64,000 nucleotides of DNA from Fumia sp045645505 (GCA_045645505.1 JAZRIW010000001.1:14547-78546), one strand, 5' to 3'; shown: positions 1-8,055, counted from the stretch's first letter. Notes: generated from the letters alone by a model not told the origin. A program made the numbers and translations.

Positions 1-1107
1 ATTGCCCGTTTTATTGTAGGAATAGGAAGTGCAGCTATTGCACCGGTGGTAATGTCATACATTGTTACAGAGTTTCCGCGTGAGAAAATAGCAAAGGGTT
101 TTTCTTTATATATGCTTATTTCAAGCAGTGCAGTAATTTTTGGACCTACGCTCGGCGGATTACTTATTGAGTTTTATGGTTGGCGAGCAATGATGTGGGT
201 ATGCGTTGCAATTTCAGCCATCATATTTTTACTTTGCATTGTAACACATAGAAAAGATAGTATGCTATTTAAACCACTGACAGATTTCGATGGTATTGGT
301 TCTGTATGGGTACTGATTTTCTTTACTCTTATGTTGTGCCTACCGTCCTTTGGTCAGAATTTCGGTATTAGGTCAATATGGTTTTTAATTATTTTTATTG
401 CATCGGTAATTTCATTTATCGGTTTGTTTTATGCAGAAAAAAAGGCAATAAATCCAATTCTCAGTTAGAAGTTTATGAAGAGAAAAAAGTTTTTTCTCTC
501 AGTTCTGGCTCTCTTTTTAACTCAGGGACTTATGCAGGCGAATATGACAAATATAATTGTCTTTATCAACTACACACAGCCTGATAATACTATTATATCC
601 AGCTATGCGATTTCAATTATGTATATCGGAATGTCACTCGGGTCAGTTGTTTTAGGACCATTGGCAGACCGCATAGAGCCTAAAAAGGTTTTGGCTGCTT
701 CTCTTTCTCTTACAGGGATTGGATGTGCCATTATGCTTTTATTTACTGCCCAAACTTCCGTGATTATACTTGCCACTTCTCTTGGCATATTAGGCTTTGG
801 GCTTGGCGGAAATGCTGCAATTTTTATGAAAGTTGTACTGTCAGGTGTGCCTTCTGAAACTGCAGGAGCAGGAACCGGAACTTATGGCTTATTCCGTGAT
901 CTTGCAGCACCCTTTGGTGTTGCTGTTTTCGTTCCTCTTTTTACAAATAGAGTAACAAGTATTATCGGGCGCGGCGCAACTCCAACACTTGCTGCAATCA
1001 ATTCCATAAGATTACTTGCAGCAGTGGAGGTAATATGTGTTGTAGTAGGAATAATGATTGTATTGTTTCTACCTAAAATTTATAATAAAAAAGGAGAAAA
1101 AGCATGA
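1..1107 (+). pseudogene. MFS drug transporter (EmrB/QacA-like), 5' cut by the window and interrupted by an in-frame TAG
   Basis: The reading frame is open from base 1 and encodes hydrophobic major-facilitator segments. It reaches a TAG at 466-468 and then resumes in the same frame (Lys-Phe-Met at 469-477) through to a TGA at 1107. The two halves join naturally: the NPILS tail before the stop and the KRKKFFLSVLALF stretch after it correspond to the loop and helix at mid-protein in 14-helix DHA2 transporters, where a Leu is usual at the stop position. A TTG or TTA to TAG change would explain it. The second half carries the GPLADRIEPKK loop typical of the superfamily. No good ribosome site precedes ATG 475, so separate expression of the second half is doubtful. 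The last bases overlap the next gene as ATGA, so the pair was an operon. The N-terminal roughly 100 residues lie outside the window. Read as a recent nonsense pseudogene; a sequencing error remains possible. Confidence 0.8.
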
Positions 1108-1901
1108 AATTAAAAGACAAAGTTGTTTTGATTACCGCCTCAACCCGAGGAATAGGTCTTGCCATTACTAAATCCTTTGCTAAAGAAGGTGCTATAGTTT
1201 ATATGGCGGCAAGAAATTTAGAACTTGCAAAGCAGGAGGCTGACAAGCTAAATTCCGAGGGCTACAGAGTAAAATATGTTTATAACGATGCAAGTAAGAG
1301 CGAATCTTATATTTCTATGACTGATGAAGTAATAAAAGATGCAGGGCGTATTGATGTTTTGGTTAACAACTTCGGCACTTCAAATCCGGGAAAAGACCTT
1401 GATTTTTCAAATACCGATACAGATGTTTTCTTTGATATTGTAAATATCAATTTAAGAAGTGTTTTTATGGCAAGCAAGGAAGCAGCAAAACACATGGCAA
1501 AAAACGGCGGCGGAAGTATTATAAACATATCCTCTGTAGGCGGACTTATTCCGGATATTTCACAAGTAGCATATGGGACAAGTAAGGCTGCTATTAATTA
1601 TCTGACTAAACTGATAGCCGTACACGAAGCAAAAAATAATATTCGCTGTAATGCAATCTTACCGGGAATGACTGCAACCGATGCAGTAGAGAAGAATCTT
1701 ACGGAGGGATTCAGAGAACTGTTTATGCATCATATTCCGTTTAAGCGTATGGGTACACCTGAAGAAATTGCCGCAGCAGCAGTTTACTTTGCATCAGATG
1801 ATTCTGCTTATACCACGGGTCAAATACTAACCGTGTCCGGAGGTTTTGGTTTGGCAACGCCTGTATATGGAGATTTGTCAGACAAATTAAATCGCAGATA
1901 G
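1104..1901 (+). CDS. Short-chain dehydrogenase/reductase (SDR) oxidoreductase
   Basis: A 265-residue classical SDR, expected to be a cytoplasmic NAD(P)-dependent reductase. The Rossmann glycine motif is TASTRGIG near residue 13, NNFG follows near 88, and the catalytic set is a Ser in SSVGG with YGTSK (Tyr and Lys) near 155-160. The C-terminal TGQILTVSGGFG is typical of SDRs annotated as glucose or ribitol dehydrogenases or 3-oxoacyl-ACP reductases. The substrate cannot be read from sequence. The ATG overlaps the stop of the upstream transporter (ATGA), implying translational coupling, and GGAG lies 9 bp upstream in the tail of that gene. A terminator follows. Confidence 0.9.
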   Translation: MKLKDKVVLITASTRGIGLAITKSFAKEGAIVYMAARNLELAKQEADKLNSEGYRVKYVYNDASKSESYISMTDEVIKDAGRIDVLVNNFGTSNPGKDLDFSNTDTDVFFDIVNINLRSVFMASKEAAKHMAKNGGGSIINISSVGGLIPDISQVAYGTSKAAINYLTKLIAVHEAKNNIRCNAILPGMTATDAVEKNLTEGFRELFMHHIPFKRMGTPEEIAAAAVYFASDDSAYTTGQILTVSGGFGLATPVYGDLSDKLNRR

Positions 1902-1903
1902 AC

Positions 1904-1948
1904 AAAAACACAGACGGAGCTTCAAAATTTCTCCATCTGTGTTTTTTT
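1904..1948 (+). terminator. Rho-independent terminator after the MFS-SDR operon
   Basis: Stem AACACAGACGGAG pairs with CTCCATCTGTGTT with one mismatch and is followed by a run of seven T. It sits directly after the SDR stop and before the ferritin promoter. Confidence 0.85.
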
Positions 1949-1949
1949 G

Positions 1950-1978
1950 TTGATTTTTTCATACATACATGATATAAT
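1950..1978 (+). promoter_or_regulatory. Sigma-A promoter of the ferritin gene
   Basis: A TTGATT -35 box (1950-1955), 17-bp spacer and a perfect TATAAT -10 box (1973-1978). Transcription would start near 1985, leaving a short leader with CGGAGG at 1990-1995 ahead of the ferritin ATG. Confidence 0.8.
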
Positions 1979-2005
1979 AAAGACAGAAAACGGAGGTATA
2001 ATATT

Positions 2006-2518
2006 ATGATGAATGAAAAAGTACATAAACTTTTAAATCAACAGATCAACAAAGAGTTCTATTCTGCGTATCTCTACCTTGATTTTTCAAATTATTTTGA
2101 AGAGGTAGGCCTTGACGGATTTGCCAACTGGTATAAGATTCAGGCACAGGAAGAGCGTGACCATGCAATGCTTTTCTATCAGTATCTCCAAAATGAGAAT
2201 CAAAAAGTAACTCTTGAGGCTATTGCAAAACCTGACAAGACATTTTCTACACATATGGATGTTTTAAAGGCAGGACTTGAACACGAAGAATATGTAACAT
2301 CACTTATAAATGACATTTATGCAGCAGCATACAATGTTAAAGATTTTCGCACAATGCAGTTCCTTGATTGGTTTGTTAAGGAACAAGGTGAAGAGGAAAC
2401 AAACGCAAATGATTTGATTACAAAGATGGAACTTTTTGGTTCGGATCCAAAAAGTCTTTATATGCTCAATCAGGAACTTGCAGCACGAGTTTATACAGCT
2501 CCGTCGTTAGTTTTATGA
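2006..2518 (+). CDS. ftnA: Ferritin (non-haem iron storage, FtnA type)
   Basis: A 170-residue ferritin-like four-helix protein that oxidises Fe(II) and stores it as a mineral core in a 24-mer. The diiron ferroxidase ligands are visible: Glu in INKEFYSAYLY near residue 17, the EERDHA motif near 50-55 (Glu and His), Glu in the third helix, and EQGEEE near 130. It has its own promoter and an AGGAGG-like site ending 10 bp before ATG 2006; ATG 2009 is an alternative start. It is the first of several iron or peroxide handling genes on this side of the tRNA-Pro scar. Confidence 0.95.
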   Translation: MMNEKVHKLLNQQINKEFYSAYLYLDFSNYFEEVGLDGFANWYKIQAQEERDHAMLFYQYLQNENQKVTLEAIAKPDKTFSTHMDVLKAGLEHEEYVTSLINDIYAAAYNVKDFRTMQFLDWFVKEQGEEETNANDLITKMELFGSDPKSLYMLNQELAARVYTAPSLVL

Positions 2519-2599
2519 TTTTTTATAAAAGCTTTATAATAGCAAAATGTTAAGATTAAAGCTATATGGGAAATTTTAATTAGTCTTATACGAAAGAGC

Positions 2600-2621
2600 T
2601 TTTTTGACCACATGTTATCCC
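2600..2621 (+). repeat. 22-bp direct repeat, copy 1 (T6-GACCACATGTTATCCC)
   Basis: Exactly repeated at 7868-7889 in the same orientation. The copies flank the trxB-trxA-tocopherol cyclase-DUF255-Mn catalase block, and the second copy lies about 120 bp from the tRNA-Pro fragment. T-run-GACCACA words are recalled from ends of clostridial integrative elements near integrase arm sites; that link is inference. Confidence 0.75.
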
Positions 2622-2628
2622 TATCAGA

Positions 2629-2664
2629 AAAAGACACAGATTTCGATTGAAATCTGTGTCTTTT
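2629..2664. terminator. Bidirectional terminator between ferritin and trxB
   Basis: A perfect 16-bp stem (AAAAGACACAGATTTC with its complement) closes a GATT loop. A- and T-runs on both sides let it serve the two convergent genes. Confidence 0.85.
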
Positions 2665-2704
2665 CTTCAAATTTAGATATAGCTTACTGATAAATGTATA
2701 TTAT

Positions 2705-3628
2705 CTACTGTATAGTTGCTAAATATTCTTCTGCAAAATGAGATGCACATGCTCCATCAGCCGTAGCGGTTACAATTTGACGAACAGGTTTGGTACGGAC
2801 ATCTCCTACTGCAAAAACTCCGCTTATACTGGTTTTTGTTGTTTCGTCTGCTATAATGTAACCATTTTTATCAATATCAAGTTGACCGCGAAATAACTCT
2901 GTCTGAGGCTCTCTTCCAATGCTTATAAAAACACCGTCTGTATGGATTTCTTTTTCCGTGCCTTGGGCTGAATTTTTGATTTTAATACCCGTAACCTTAT
3001 TGTCAGCTAAAATTTCACAGACCGTACTATTCCACTCAAACTCTACATTCTGAGCTTTAAGTAGAGGCTCATGATAAACCTTTTCAGCTCTTAATGTGTC
3101 CCTTCTATGGACTACGATAACCTTTTCACAAATTTTAGAAAGTAAAAGAGCATCTGCCGCCGCTGAGTTTCCTCCGCCGATAACTGTGACGGTTTTCCCT
3201 TTATAGAAGATACCATCGCATGCAGCACAATATCCAACACCCTTGCCGATTAGTTTTTCTTCATTTTCAAGTCCCAAATGCTTATGCTCAGCACCCGTTG
3301 CAATTATAACGCTATGAGCTAAAAGAACTCCGTCTGGTGTCTTGATTGTTTTTATTTTATCTTTCAAATTTGTCTCGATAACCTCTGACTGCATAGTTTT
3401 TGTACCAAATCGCTCTGCTCCTTGTTGCATTTTGGAACCTAAGGCAAATCCGTCCACACTTTCAGGGAAGCCAGGGTAATTATCTATTTGTGGAGTTTGT
3501 GTCATCTGTCCGCCTGCTGAAACTTTTTCAAGCACTAGAGTATCAAAACCTGCTCTTGATGTGTAAATTGCTGAGGTATATCCTGCAGGACCTCCACCAA
3601 TTACAATTACATCATATACTTTTTCCAT
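2705..3628 (-). CDS. trxB: Thioredoxin reductase (NADPH, FAD)
   Basis: A 307-residue low-Mr thioredoxin reductase that passes electrons from NADPH through FAD to thioredoxin. The FAD motif GGGPAG is at residues 11-16, the redox pair at 134-137 reads CAAC (CATC in many homologues), the NADPH motif GGGNSAAADA follows near 160, and the C-terminal FAD motif is VFAVGDVR. The start is supported by AAGGAG nine bases upstream. It is 37 bp downstream of trxA on the same strand, so the two form an operon supplying a complete thioredoxin system. The perfect hairpin at 2629-2664 terminates it. Confidence 0.95.
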   Translation of the reverse strand: MEKVYDVIVIGGGPAGYTSAIYTSRAGFDTLVLEKVSAGGQMTQTPQIDNYPGFPESVDGFALGSKMQQGAERFGTKTMQSEVIETNLKDKIKTIKTPDGVLLAHSVIIATGAEHKHLGLENEEKLIGKGVGYCAACDGIFYKGKTVTVIGGGNSAAADALLLSKICEKVIVVHRRDTLRAEKVYHEPLLKAQNVEFEWNSTVCEILADNKVTGIKIKNSAQGTEKEIHTDGVFISIGREPQTELFRGQLDIDKNGYIIADETTKTSISGVFAVGDVRTKPVRQIVTATADGACASHFAEEYLATIQ

Positions 3629-3665
3629 TGCTTATTCTCCTTATAGTGACATACTCTTTACATGT

Positions 3666-3971
3666 TTAAAGCATCTGGAGAATTTGATTTTTAGGCTTTA
3701 GTCCAACTGATTGATTTACTACTTTACCGTCTTTAATAACTAAAAGTGTCGGTACACTCATTATATCAAATTGTGTGGCAAGTTCTTGTTCTTCGTCTAT
3801 ATTTATCTTGCACACTTTGATTTCAGGATGCTCCTCAGAAATTTCATCTATCATAGGCGAAATCGCCTTGCAAGGTCCGCACCAGCTTGCCCAGAAATCT
3901 ATTAGCACCGGTCTGTCGCTTTCTAAAACTTCTCTTTGAAAATTATTTTTACTAACTACTAATACAGACAT
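3666..3971 (-). CDS. trxA: Thioredoxin
   Basis: A 101-residue thioredoxin with the WCGPC active site at residues 30-34 and a cis-Pro in SVPTL. It is a cytosolic dithiol reductant, presumably reduced by the TrxB encoded 37 bp downstream. The frame extends 12 codons further upstream, but the ATG at 3971 is chosen because AAGGGG precedes it at good spacing and the protein then begins at the usual thioredoxin N-terminus. Its tail is slightly shorter than in E. coli Trx. Confidence 0.93.
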   Translation of the reverse strand: MSVLVVSKNNFQREVLESDRPVLIDFWASWCGPCKAISPMIDEISEEHPEIKVCKINIDEEQELATQFDIMSVPTLLVIKDGKVVNQSVGLKPKNQILQML

Positions 3972-4106
3972 GTTTTTATTCCCCTTATTATTTGGCTGAT
4001 ATATCACAAAAAATGTTGAATCAACTCCTACAAAGAAAGTATACCCCAGGTTTTATATAAATACACAAGTAGTGAATGTGCTATGGATAAATAGAACAAG
4101 CTATTT

Positions 4107-4961
4107 TCAAAATCCTGTGTATTCAAATTCAAAGCTTGCCCTGTCGCTTGCAAATTCGCACAGCAGTTTACCTTTGCAGGAAAATTTGTAATATGCCCTG
4201 CAGTAAGCACTTTCATGAATAATCCTGTCCATTCTGCCATTTTCAGGAGCATACAGCGGTTGGCAGTTCTTATGGATTAATTTTGCTGTGAGTTCATATG
4301 CACCTTGCTTGACCGTGACAATGTTTTTACCAACATATTTTAATCTTGCTCCAAGATAGGTGGCAATTCTATATTCCTTCCCGCCAATCAAAACCACACC
4401 GATAATTCCGGTAAAATGGAATCCTAATAACGGAATATCCGCAACTGATAGCATTAGCGAGCCATTTTCAAAAAGGCATTGTGTCCATACATACCGATTT
4501 GGAAAAGAGTAACCGCTGTCTCCTTCGATATAGCCCTGACCATTTTCAAAATCAAGTTGCTGACCATTAACAGTGATTTGACCATCCACTGAATGCGTCA
4601 TGCTGTAAACACTGTGTCTGCATTGCATAAAAGGGAGAAAACAAAATGGTCCCATAATATCATATCTAATCGGAGAAATACCTATAAATCGAAGTTCACC
4701 GCTAATTGCCAACTTATCATTTTTAATGTTTAGCTTTATGCCATTTTCGGAAAACACACATTTTCCTATGTTCACACGTAACGGTTTTTCGGAGTATCTT
4801 AGCGAATCAAACGGTATATTAAAAACCGCTTCATCCGTTATAATTTGCAGGGAGGCAGTTTCTATTCCATTACTACGATGGTATGCGGGAATAAAAGCAA
4901 TTGTTGTATCATTTGCACAGCATTTGAAGTACCAACCTTTAAAATAGTTATTTTTTGACAT
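4107..4961 (-). CDS. Tocopherol-cyclase-family protein (PF14249-like)
   Basis: A 284-residue soluble protein with the family hallmarks YFKGWYFK at the N-terminus and GYIEGDSGYSFPNRYVWTQ in the middle, as in plant tocopherol cyclases and their many bacterial relatives. The bacterial members have no established reaction, and Clostridia do not make tocopherol, so the plant function should not be transferred. GGAG precedes the ATG. It is divergent from the DUF255 gene, with only about 85 bp between the starts, inside the redox gene block. Family assignment is firm by motif; role unknown. Confidence 0.8.
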   Translation of the reverse strand: MSKNNYFKGWYFKCCANDTTIAFIPAYHRSNGIETASLQIITDEAVFNIPFDSLRYSEKPLRVNIGKCVFSENGIKLNIKNDKLAISGELRFIGISPIRYDIMGPFCFLPFMQCRHSVYSMTHSVDGQITVNGQQLDFENGQGYIEGDSGYSFPNRYVWTQCLFENGSLMLSVADIPLLGFHFTGIIGVVLIGGKEYRIATYLGARLKYVGKNIVTVKQGAYELTAKLIHKNCQPLYAPENGRMDRIIHESAYCRAYYKFSCKGKLLCEFASDRASFEFEYTGF

Positions 4962-5045
4962 TTATTATCTCCGTCGTTTTTGTATAGTATTTCTTATTTT
5001 ACATTAGGATATACTAACAAAAATGAAGTTAATATGGAGGAAATA

Positions 5046-6989
5046 ATGAGCAATCAGTTAAAAAGCGAAACAAGTCCGTACCTGCTGCAACATGCAGAAA
5101 ATCCCGTAAACTGGTATCCTTGGTGCGCGGAAGCATTCGAGAAGGCAAAGACAGAAAACAAGCCGATTTTTTTAAGTATTGGATACAGCACATGCCACTG
5201 GTGTCACGTTATGGCACACGAAAGCTTTGAAGATAATAAAACAGCAGAAATATTGAACAAATATTTTGTTTCAATAAAGGTAGACCGTGAGGAACGCCCT
5301 GATATTGACAGTGTATATATGTCGGTATGTCAAGCATTCACTGGTAGTGGCGGTTGGCCGATGAGCATATTTATGACATGGGATAAAAAACCGTTTTTTG
5401 CAGGCACATATTTCCCTCCTCAATCGCGATATGGTATGCCAAGTTTCTCAGAACTTTTAAATACTATTGCAAATCAATGGTACTCAAATAAAAAAGACCT
5501 TTTAGAGTCTGCAGAAGAAATTATCAAACACCTGATAAATACTCAGTCAGATGAAAAAACTCAAACCAATAGCAACTTAATACAACGCGCAGTACAGATT
5601 TTTGAGCATACCTTCGACAGCACGCATGGTGGTTTTGGAGATGCCCCCAAATTTCCTACACCACATAACTTGTTATTCTTAATGCTATACGCAAAACAAC
5701 ACAATAATTCTGATGCCTTGAAAATGGCAGAAAAAACACTGTTACAAATGAGAAAAGGTGGCATCTTCGACCATATTGGTTACGGCTTTTCAAGGTATTC
5801 CACAGATAAGTACTATCTCGCTCCTCATTTTGAGAAAATGCTATACGATAACGCTTTACTGATAATAGCGTATTCATCTTTATACAGTATTACCAAAAAC
5901 AATATTTATCTTGATACTGCCGAAAAGACAGCAGAATATATCTTAAACGAGATGACATCTGAAGATGGCGGATTTTATAGCGCCCAGGATGCTGACAGTG
6001 AGGGTATAGAGGGAAAATATTATACCTTTTCCCTAAAAGAAATAATTAATATTTTAGGCGAAGAAAACGGAAGAGAATTTGCCGAAGTTTTTGACATTAC
6101 AGAAAACGGAAACTTTGAAAGTATGAATATTCCAAACCTGCTTAAAAGTAGCGATTTAAAGACTGGCTTCCAAGAAGAAACAAAAAAGCTTTATAGTTAT
6201 CGAAAAAATCGTTTTATGCTTCACCTTGATGATAAAATTTTGTTATCATGGAATTCCATGATGATTGCAGCACTGTCTATGCTTTATAGAGTTACACGAA
6301 ATGAAAAGTATCTTAATGCAGCACAGAAATCACAGAAATTTATCGAAAATAATATGTCTGAGGAGCTAAGACTTTATACAAGCTTTCGTGACGGAAAGTG
6401 TTCGAAGCATGCCTTCTTAGATGATTATGCATTTTATGTTACAGCATTGACAGAACTTTACAACACAACACTTGATAAAGACTATCTCGAAAAGGCAGAA
6501 AAATTCTTTGCAGAAGCAGTGAAACGATTTGCAGACAGTGAAAACGGAGGCTTTTTTCTTTCCAATCCAAATAGGACTGAACTATTTATAAATCCAAAAG
6601 AAACTTATGATGGGGCTATTCCCAGTGGAAATTCAGCCATGACATATAATTTGGTGAGATTGTATCAAATCACAGAAAAGGATGAGTACAAAGAACTTTT
6701 GGAAAAACAGATAGCTTTTATGTCTGCAAAATCATACGAATATCCGTCAGGTAACAGTATGTTTTTAATCGCATTGCTGATGCACGAAAATCCCATACCT
6801 CATATTACGATTGCATTAAAGGAATGCTCTGATTTAAATCAAATAAGAGAAAGACTGCCTTATCTGGCAAATATATCGGTAGTTCCAGATAGCACAAAAT
6901 ATCCGCTTTTAAACAATCAGACAACATTTTATGTATGTAAAAATCATAATTGTCTGCCACCAACTAATGAGCTTCCCGCTCTGCGTTAG
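5046..6989 (+). CDS. DUF255 thioredoxin-domain protein (YyaL/SPATA20 family)
   Basis: A 647-residue protein with an N-terminal thioredoxin fold (SPYLLQHAENPVNW, then CHWC at residues 50-53 and DREERPDID) followed by an alpha/alpha six-barrel resembling N-acylglucosamine epimerases (for example FDHIGYGFSRYSTD). Family members are widespread and biochemically poorly defined; a thiol redox role is inferred from the CxxC motif. The start at 5046 is chosen over an upstream in-frame ATG (4980) because GGAGG lies 6 bp before it and SNQLKSETSPYLLQHA is the family N-terminus. It ends in a bidirectional hairpin shared with the Mn-catalase gene. Confidence 0.9.
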   Translation: MSNQLKSETSPYLLQHAENPVNWYPWCAEAFEKAKTENKPIFLSIGYSTCHWCHVMAHESFEDNKTAEILNKYFVSIKVDREERPDIDSVYMSVCQAFTGSGGWPMSIFMTWDKKPFFAGTYFPPQSRYGMPSFSELLNTIANQWYSNKKDLLESAEEIIKHLINTQSDEKTQTNSNLIQRAVQIFEHTFDSTHGGFGDAPKFPTPHNLLFLMLYAKQHNNSDALKMAEKTLLQMRKGGIFDHIGYGFSRYSTDKYYLAPHFEKMLYDNALLIIAYSSLYSITKNNIYLDTAEKTAEYILNEMTSEDGGFYSAQDADSEGIEGKYYTFSLKEIINILGEENGREFAEVFDITENGNFESMNIPNLLKSSDLKTGFQEETKKLYSYRKNRFMLHLDDKILLSWNSMMIAALSMLYRVTRNEKYLNAAQKSQKFIENNMSEELRLYTSFRDGKCSKHAFLDDYAFYVTALTELYNTTLDKDYLEKAEKFFAEAVKRFADSENGGFFLSNPNRTELFINPKETYDGAIPSGNSAMTYNLVRLYQITEKDEYKELLEKQIAFMSAKSYEYPSGNSMFLIALLMHENPIPHITIALKECSDLNQIRERLPYLANISVVPDSTKYPLLNNQTTFYVCKNHNCLPPTNELPALR

Positions 6990-6999
6990 TTTATATAGA

Positions 7000-7033
7000 A
7001 AACCCCTTTGAAAGATATTCTTCAAAGGGGTTT
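7000..7033. terminator. Bidirectional terminator between DUF255 and Mn-catalase genes
   Basis: A 13-bp perfect stem (AAACCCCTTTGAA with its complement) closes an 8-nt loop between two convergent stops. Confidence 0.8.
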
Positions 7034-7046
7034 CCACAATAAAATA

Positions 7047-7712
7047 CTATTTACTAAAAGAAGGTGCTACTGTTTCATTGTTCGCAAAAGCATTAGGCCC
7101 GGGATCAGACATTGAGAAATACATTCGAGCAGCCTTTGTTGTTCCGAAATCTCTGTTGGAGCCGCTATTTTGTACTTTATTAAAGGCATCACGGAACATT
7201 TGATTATGTGCTTCTTCACGGTTGAGGAGAAAATCTATCGTTTCTCTCACTTTTTTATCATCAATCTGGCGATACAGATATTCATATACAACCTTTGCGC
7301 GTTGTTCGGATGCAATGTTGCTTAAAAGGTCAGCACACAAATCTCCTGTTACAGTAACATAATCTCCTGTCCAAGAGTAGCCTGATGAATTTATAAGACC
7401 GGGATTGAGTCCCATAAGAACATGAGATTGTATTTCTCCTGCTTGTACCTTAGTTGCATCCACATCATGGCCGTTGAGTAAATTGATGGTTTGTGCAACC
7501 ATTTCCATATGTCCAAGCTCTTCAGCAGCTATATCCAAAAATAAATCTTTAATTTCGGGGTCTTTTATACGAAAGCTTTGTGACATGTATTGCATTGCTG
7601 CTTTCAGTTCACCATTTCCTCCGCCGAGTTGTTCCTGAAGCAGTACGGCATACTGTGGATTTGGTCTTTCAACTTCTACCGGATGAAAAAGCATTTTTTC
7701 ATGTTTAAACAT
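7047..7712 (-). CDS. Manganese catalase
   Basis: A 221-residue non-haem dimanganese catalase of the short clostridial/CotJC-like size class, converting hydrogen peroxide to water and oxygen. The four-helix bundle ligands are visible: Glu35, Glu65 with His68 (EELGH), Glu136 (ASEQ) and His169 (EEAH). GGAGG lies 7 bp before the ATG. In spore formers such proteins can be spore-coat components (CotJC), so a coat role is an alternative, though no cotJA or cotJB neighbours are present. Two 13-bp direct repeats lie in its upstream region. It is the last gene before the tRNA scar. Confidence 0.93.
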   Translation of the reverse strand: MFKHEKMLFHPVEVERPNPQYAVLLQEQLGGGNGELKAAMQYMSQSFRIKDPEIKDLFLDIAAEELGHMEMVAQTINLLNGHDVDATKVQAGEIQSHVLMGLNPGLINSSGYSWTGDYVTVTGDLCADLLSNIASEQRAKVVYEYLYRQIDDKKVRETIDFLLNREEAHNQMFRDAFNKVQNSGSNRDFGTTKAARMYFSMSDPGPNAFANNETVAPSFSK

Positions 7713-7755
7713 ATTATTACCTCCAATTGCAGTATTTTATTTTATTTTTAGCAAT

Positions 7756-7806
7756 TTAAGGTATATTATTCACAGAACCTGTCTTTTCTTTGGTTAAGGT
7801 ATATTA
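7756..7806. repeat. Pair of 13-bp direct repeats upstream of Mn-catalase
   Basis: TTAAGGTATATTA occurs at 7756-7768 and 7794-7806, a period of 38 bp, within 100 bp upstream of the catalase start. Position and spacing suit a repeated operator or tandem promoter elements, but no known regulator box (PerR, Fur) is recognised. Confidence 0.5.
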
Positions 7807-7867
7807 AATTTTGATATGTTAATTTTTTGAAACTCATCTGCAAAGATTTTATTTTGGACCTACTGAT

Positions 7868-7889
7868 TTTTTTGACCACATGTTATCCC
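7868..7889 (+). repeat. 22-bp direct repeat, copy 2
   Basis: Identical to 2600-2621. It lies in the otherwise gene-poor stretch 7713-8313 that separates the redox genes from the chromosomal pyk gene, 118 bp before the tRNA-Pro fragment. Confidence 0.75.
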
Positions 7890-7908
7890 ACAGTTAGCTC
7901 TGGACTAT

Positions 7909-8055
7909 ATGGAAACAGTGGAGATAAGATGCCCAAAGAGTATGTTGAATGTAGCGAAAAGGGCTAAAAAAAGCAAAAACCGCTATATATCAGACTTTAG
8001 AGCGTGTTCGGGACGAAGAGGCCGCAGGTTCGAATCCTGTTATCCCGACCAATAA
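7909..8055 (+). other. 48-codon open frame reading through the attachment site into the tRNA fragment (doubtful gene)
   Basis: The frame starts at an ATG at 7909 and ends TAA at 8053-8055. Its first part is basic and Lys-rich; its last 11 residues (RRFESCYPDQ-type) are simply the translation of the tRNA 3' end. No ribosome binding site is seen. The frame extends upstream to a TGA inside the 22-bp repeat. This could be the tail of an element-encoded protein truncated at the site, or chance. Confidence 0.2.
8007..8051 (+). pseudogene. 3' fragment of tRNA-Pro(CGG), attachment-site scar
   Basis: The 45 bases run from a TTCGGGA anticodon loop (anticodon CGG, 8009-8011) through the 3' anticodon strand CGAAG, the variable loop, a T-arm GCAGG-TTCGAAT-CCTGT, the 3' acceptor strand TATCCCG, discriminator A and encoded CCA. 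The bases upstream do not supply the 5' anticodon strand (CTTCG expected) or a CGGGATA 5' acceptor strand, so no cloverleaf forms. Tyrosine integrases commonly cross over in tRNA anticodon loops and leave exactly this kind of fragment at the distal end of an element. The tRNA's own terminator follows. The intact copy should lie left of the window. Confidence 0.75.

Noticed and set aside
4028..4252. A 74-codon minus-strand frame overlapping the end of the tocopherol-cyclase-family gene
   Set aside because: It is an alternate frame of that gene running into the gap, with no ribosome site.
1..8051. Integrase or conjugation genes of the putative element
   Set aside because: None found in the window, so the element call rests on the tRNA scar and repeats; such genes could lie left of base 1.
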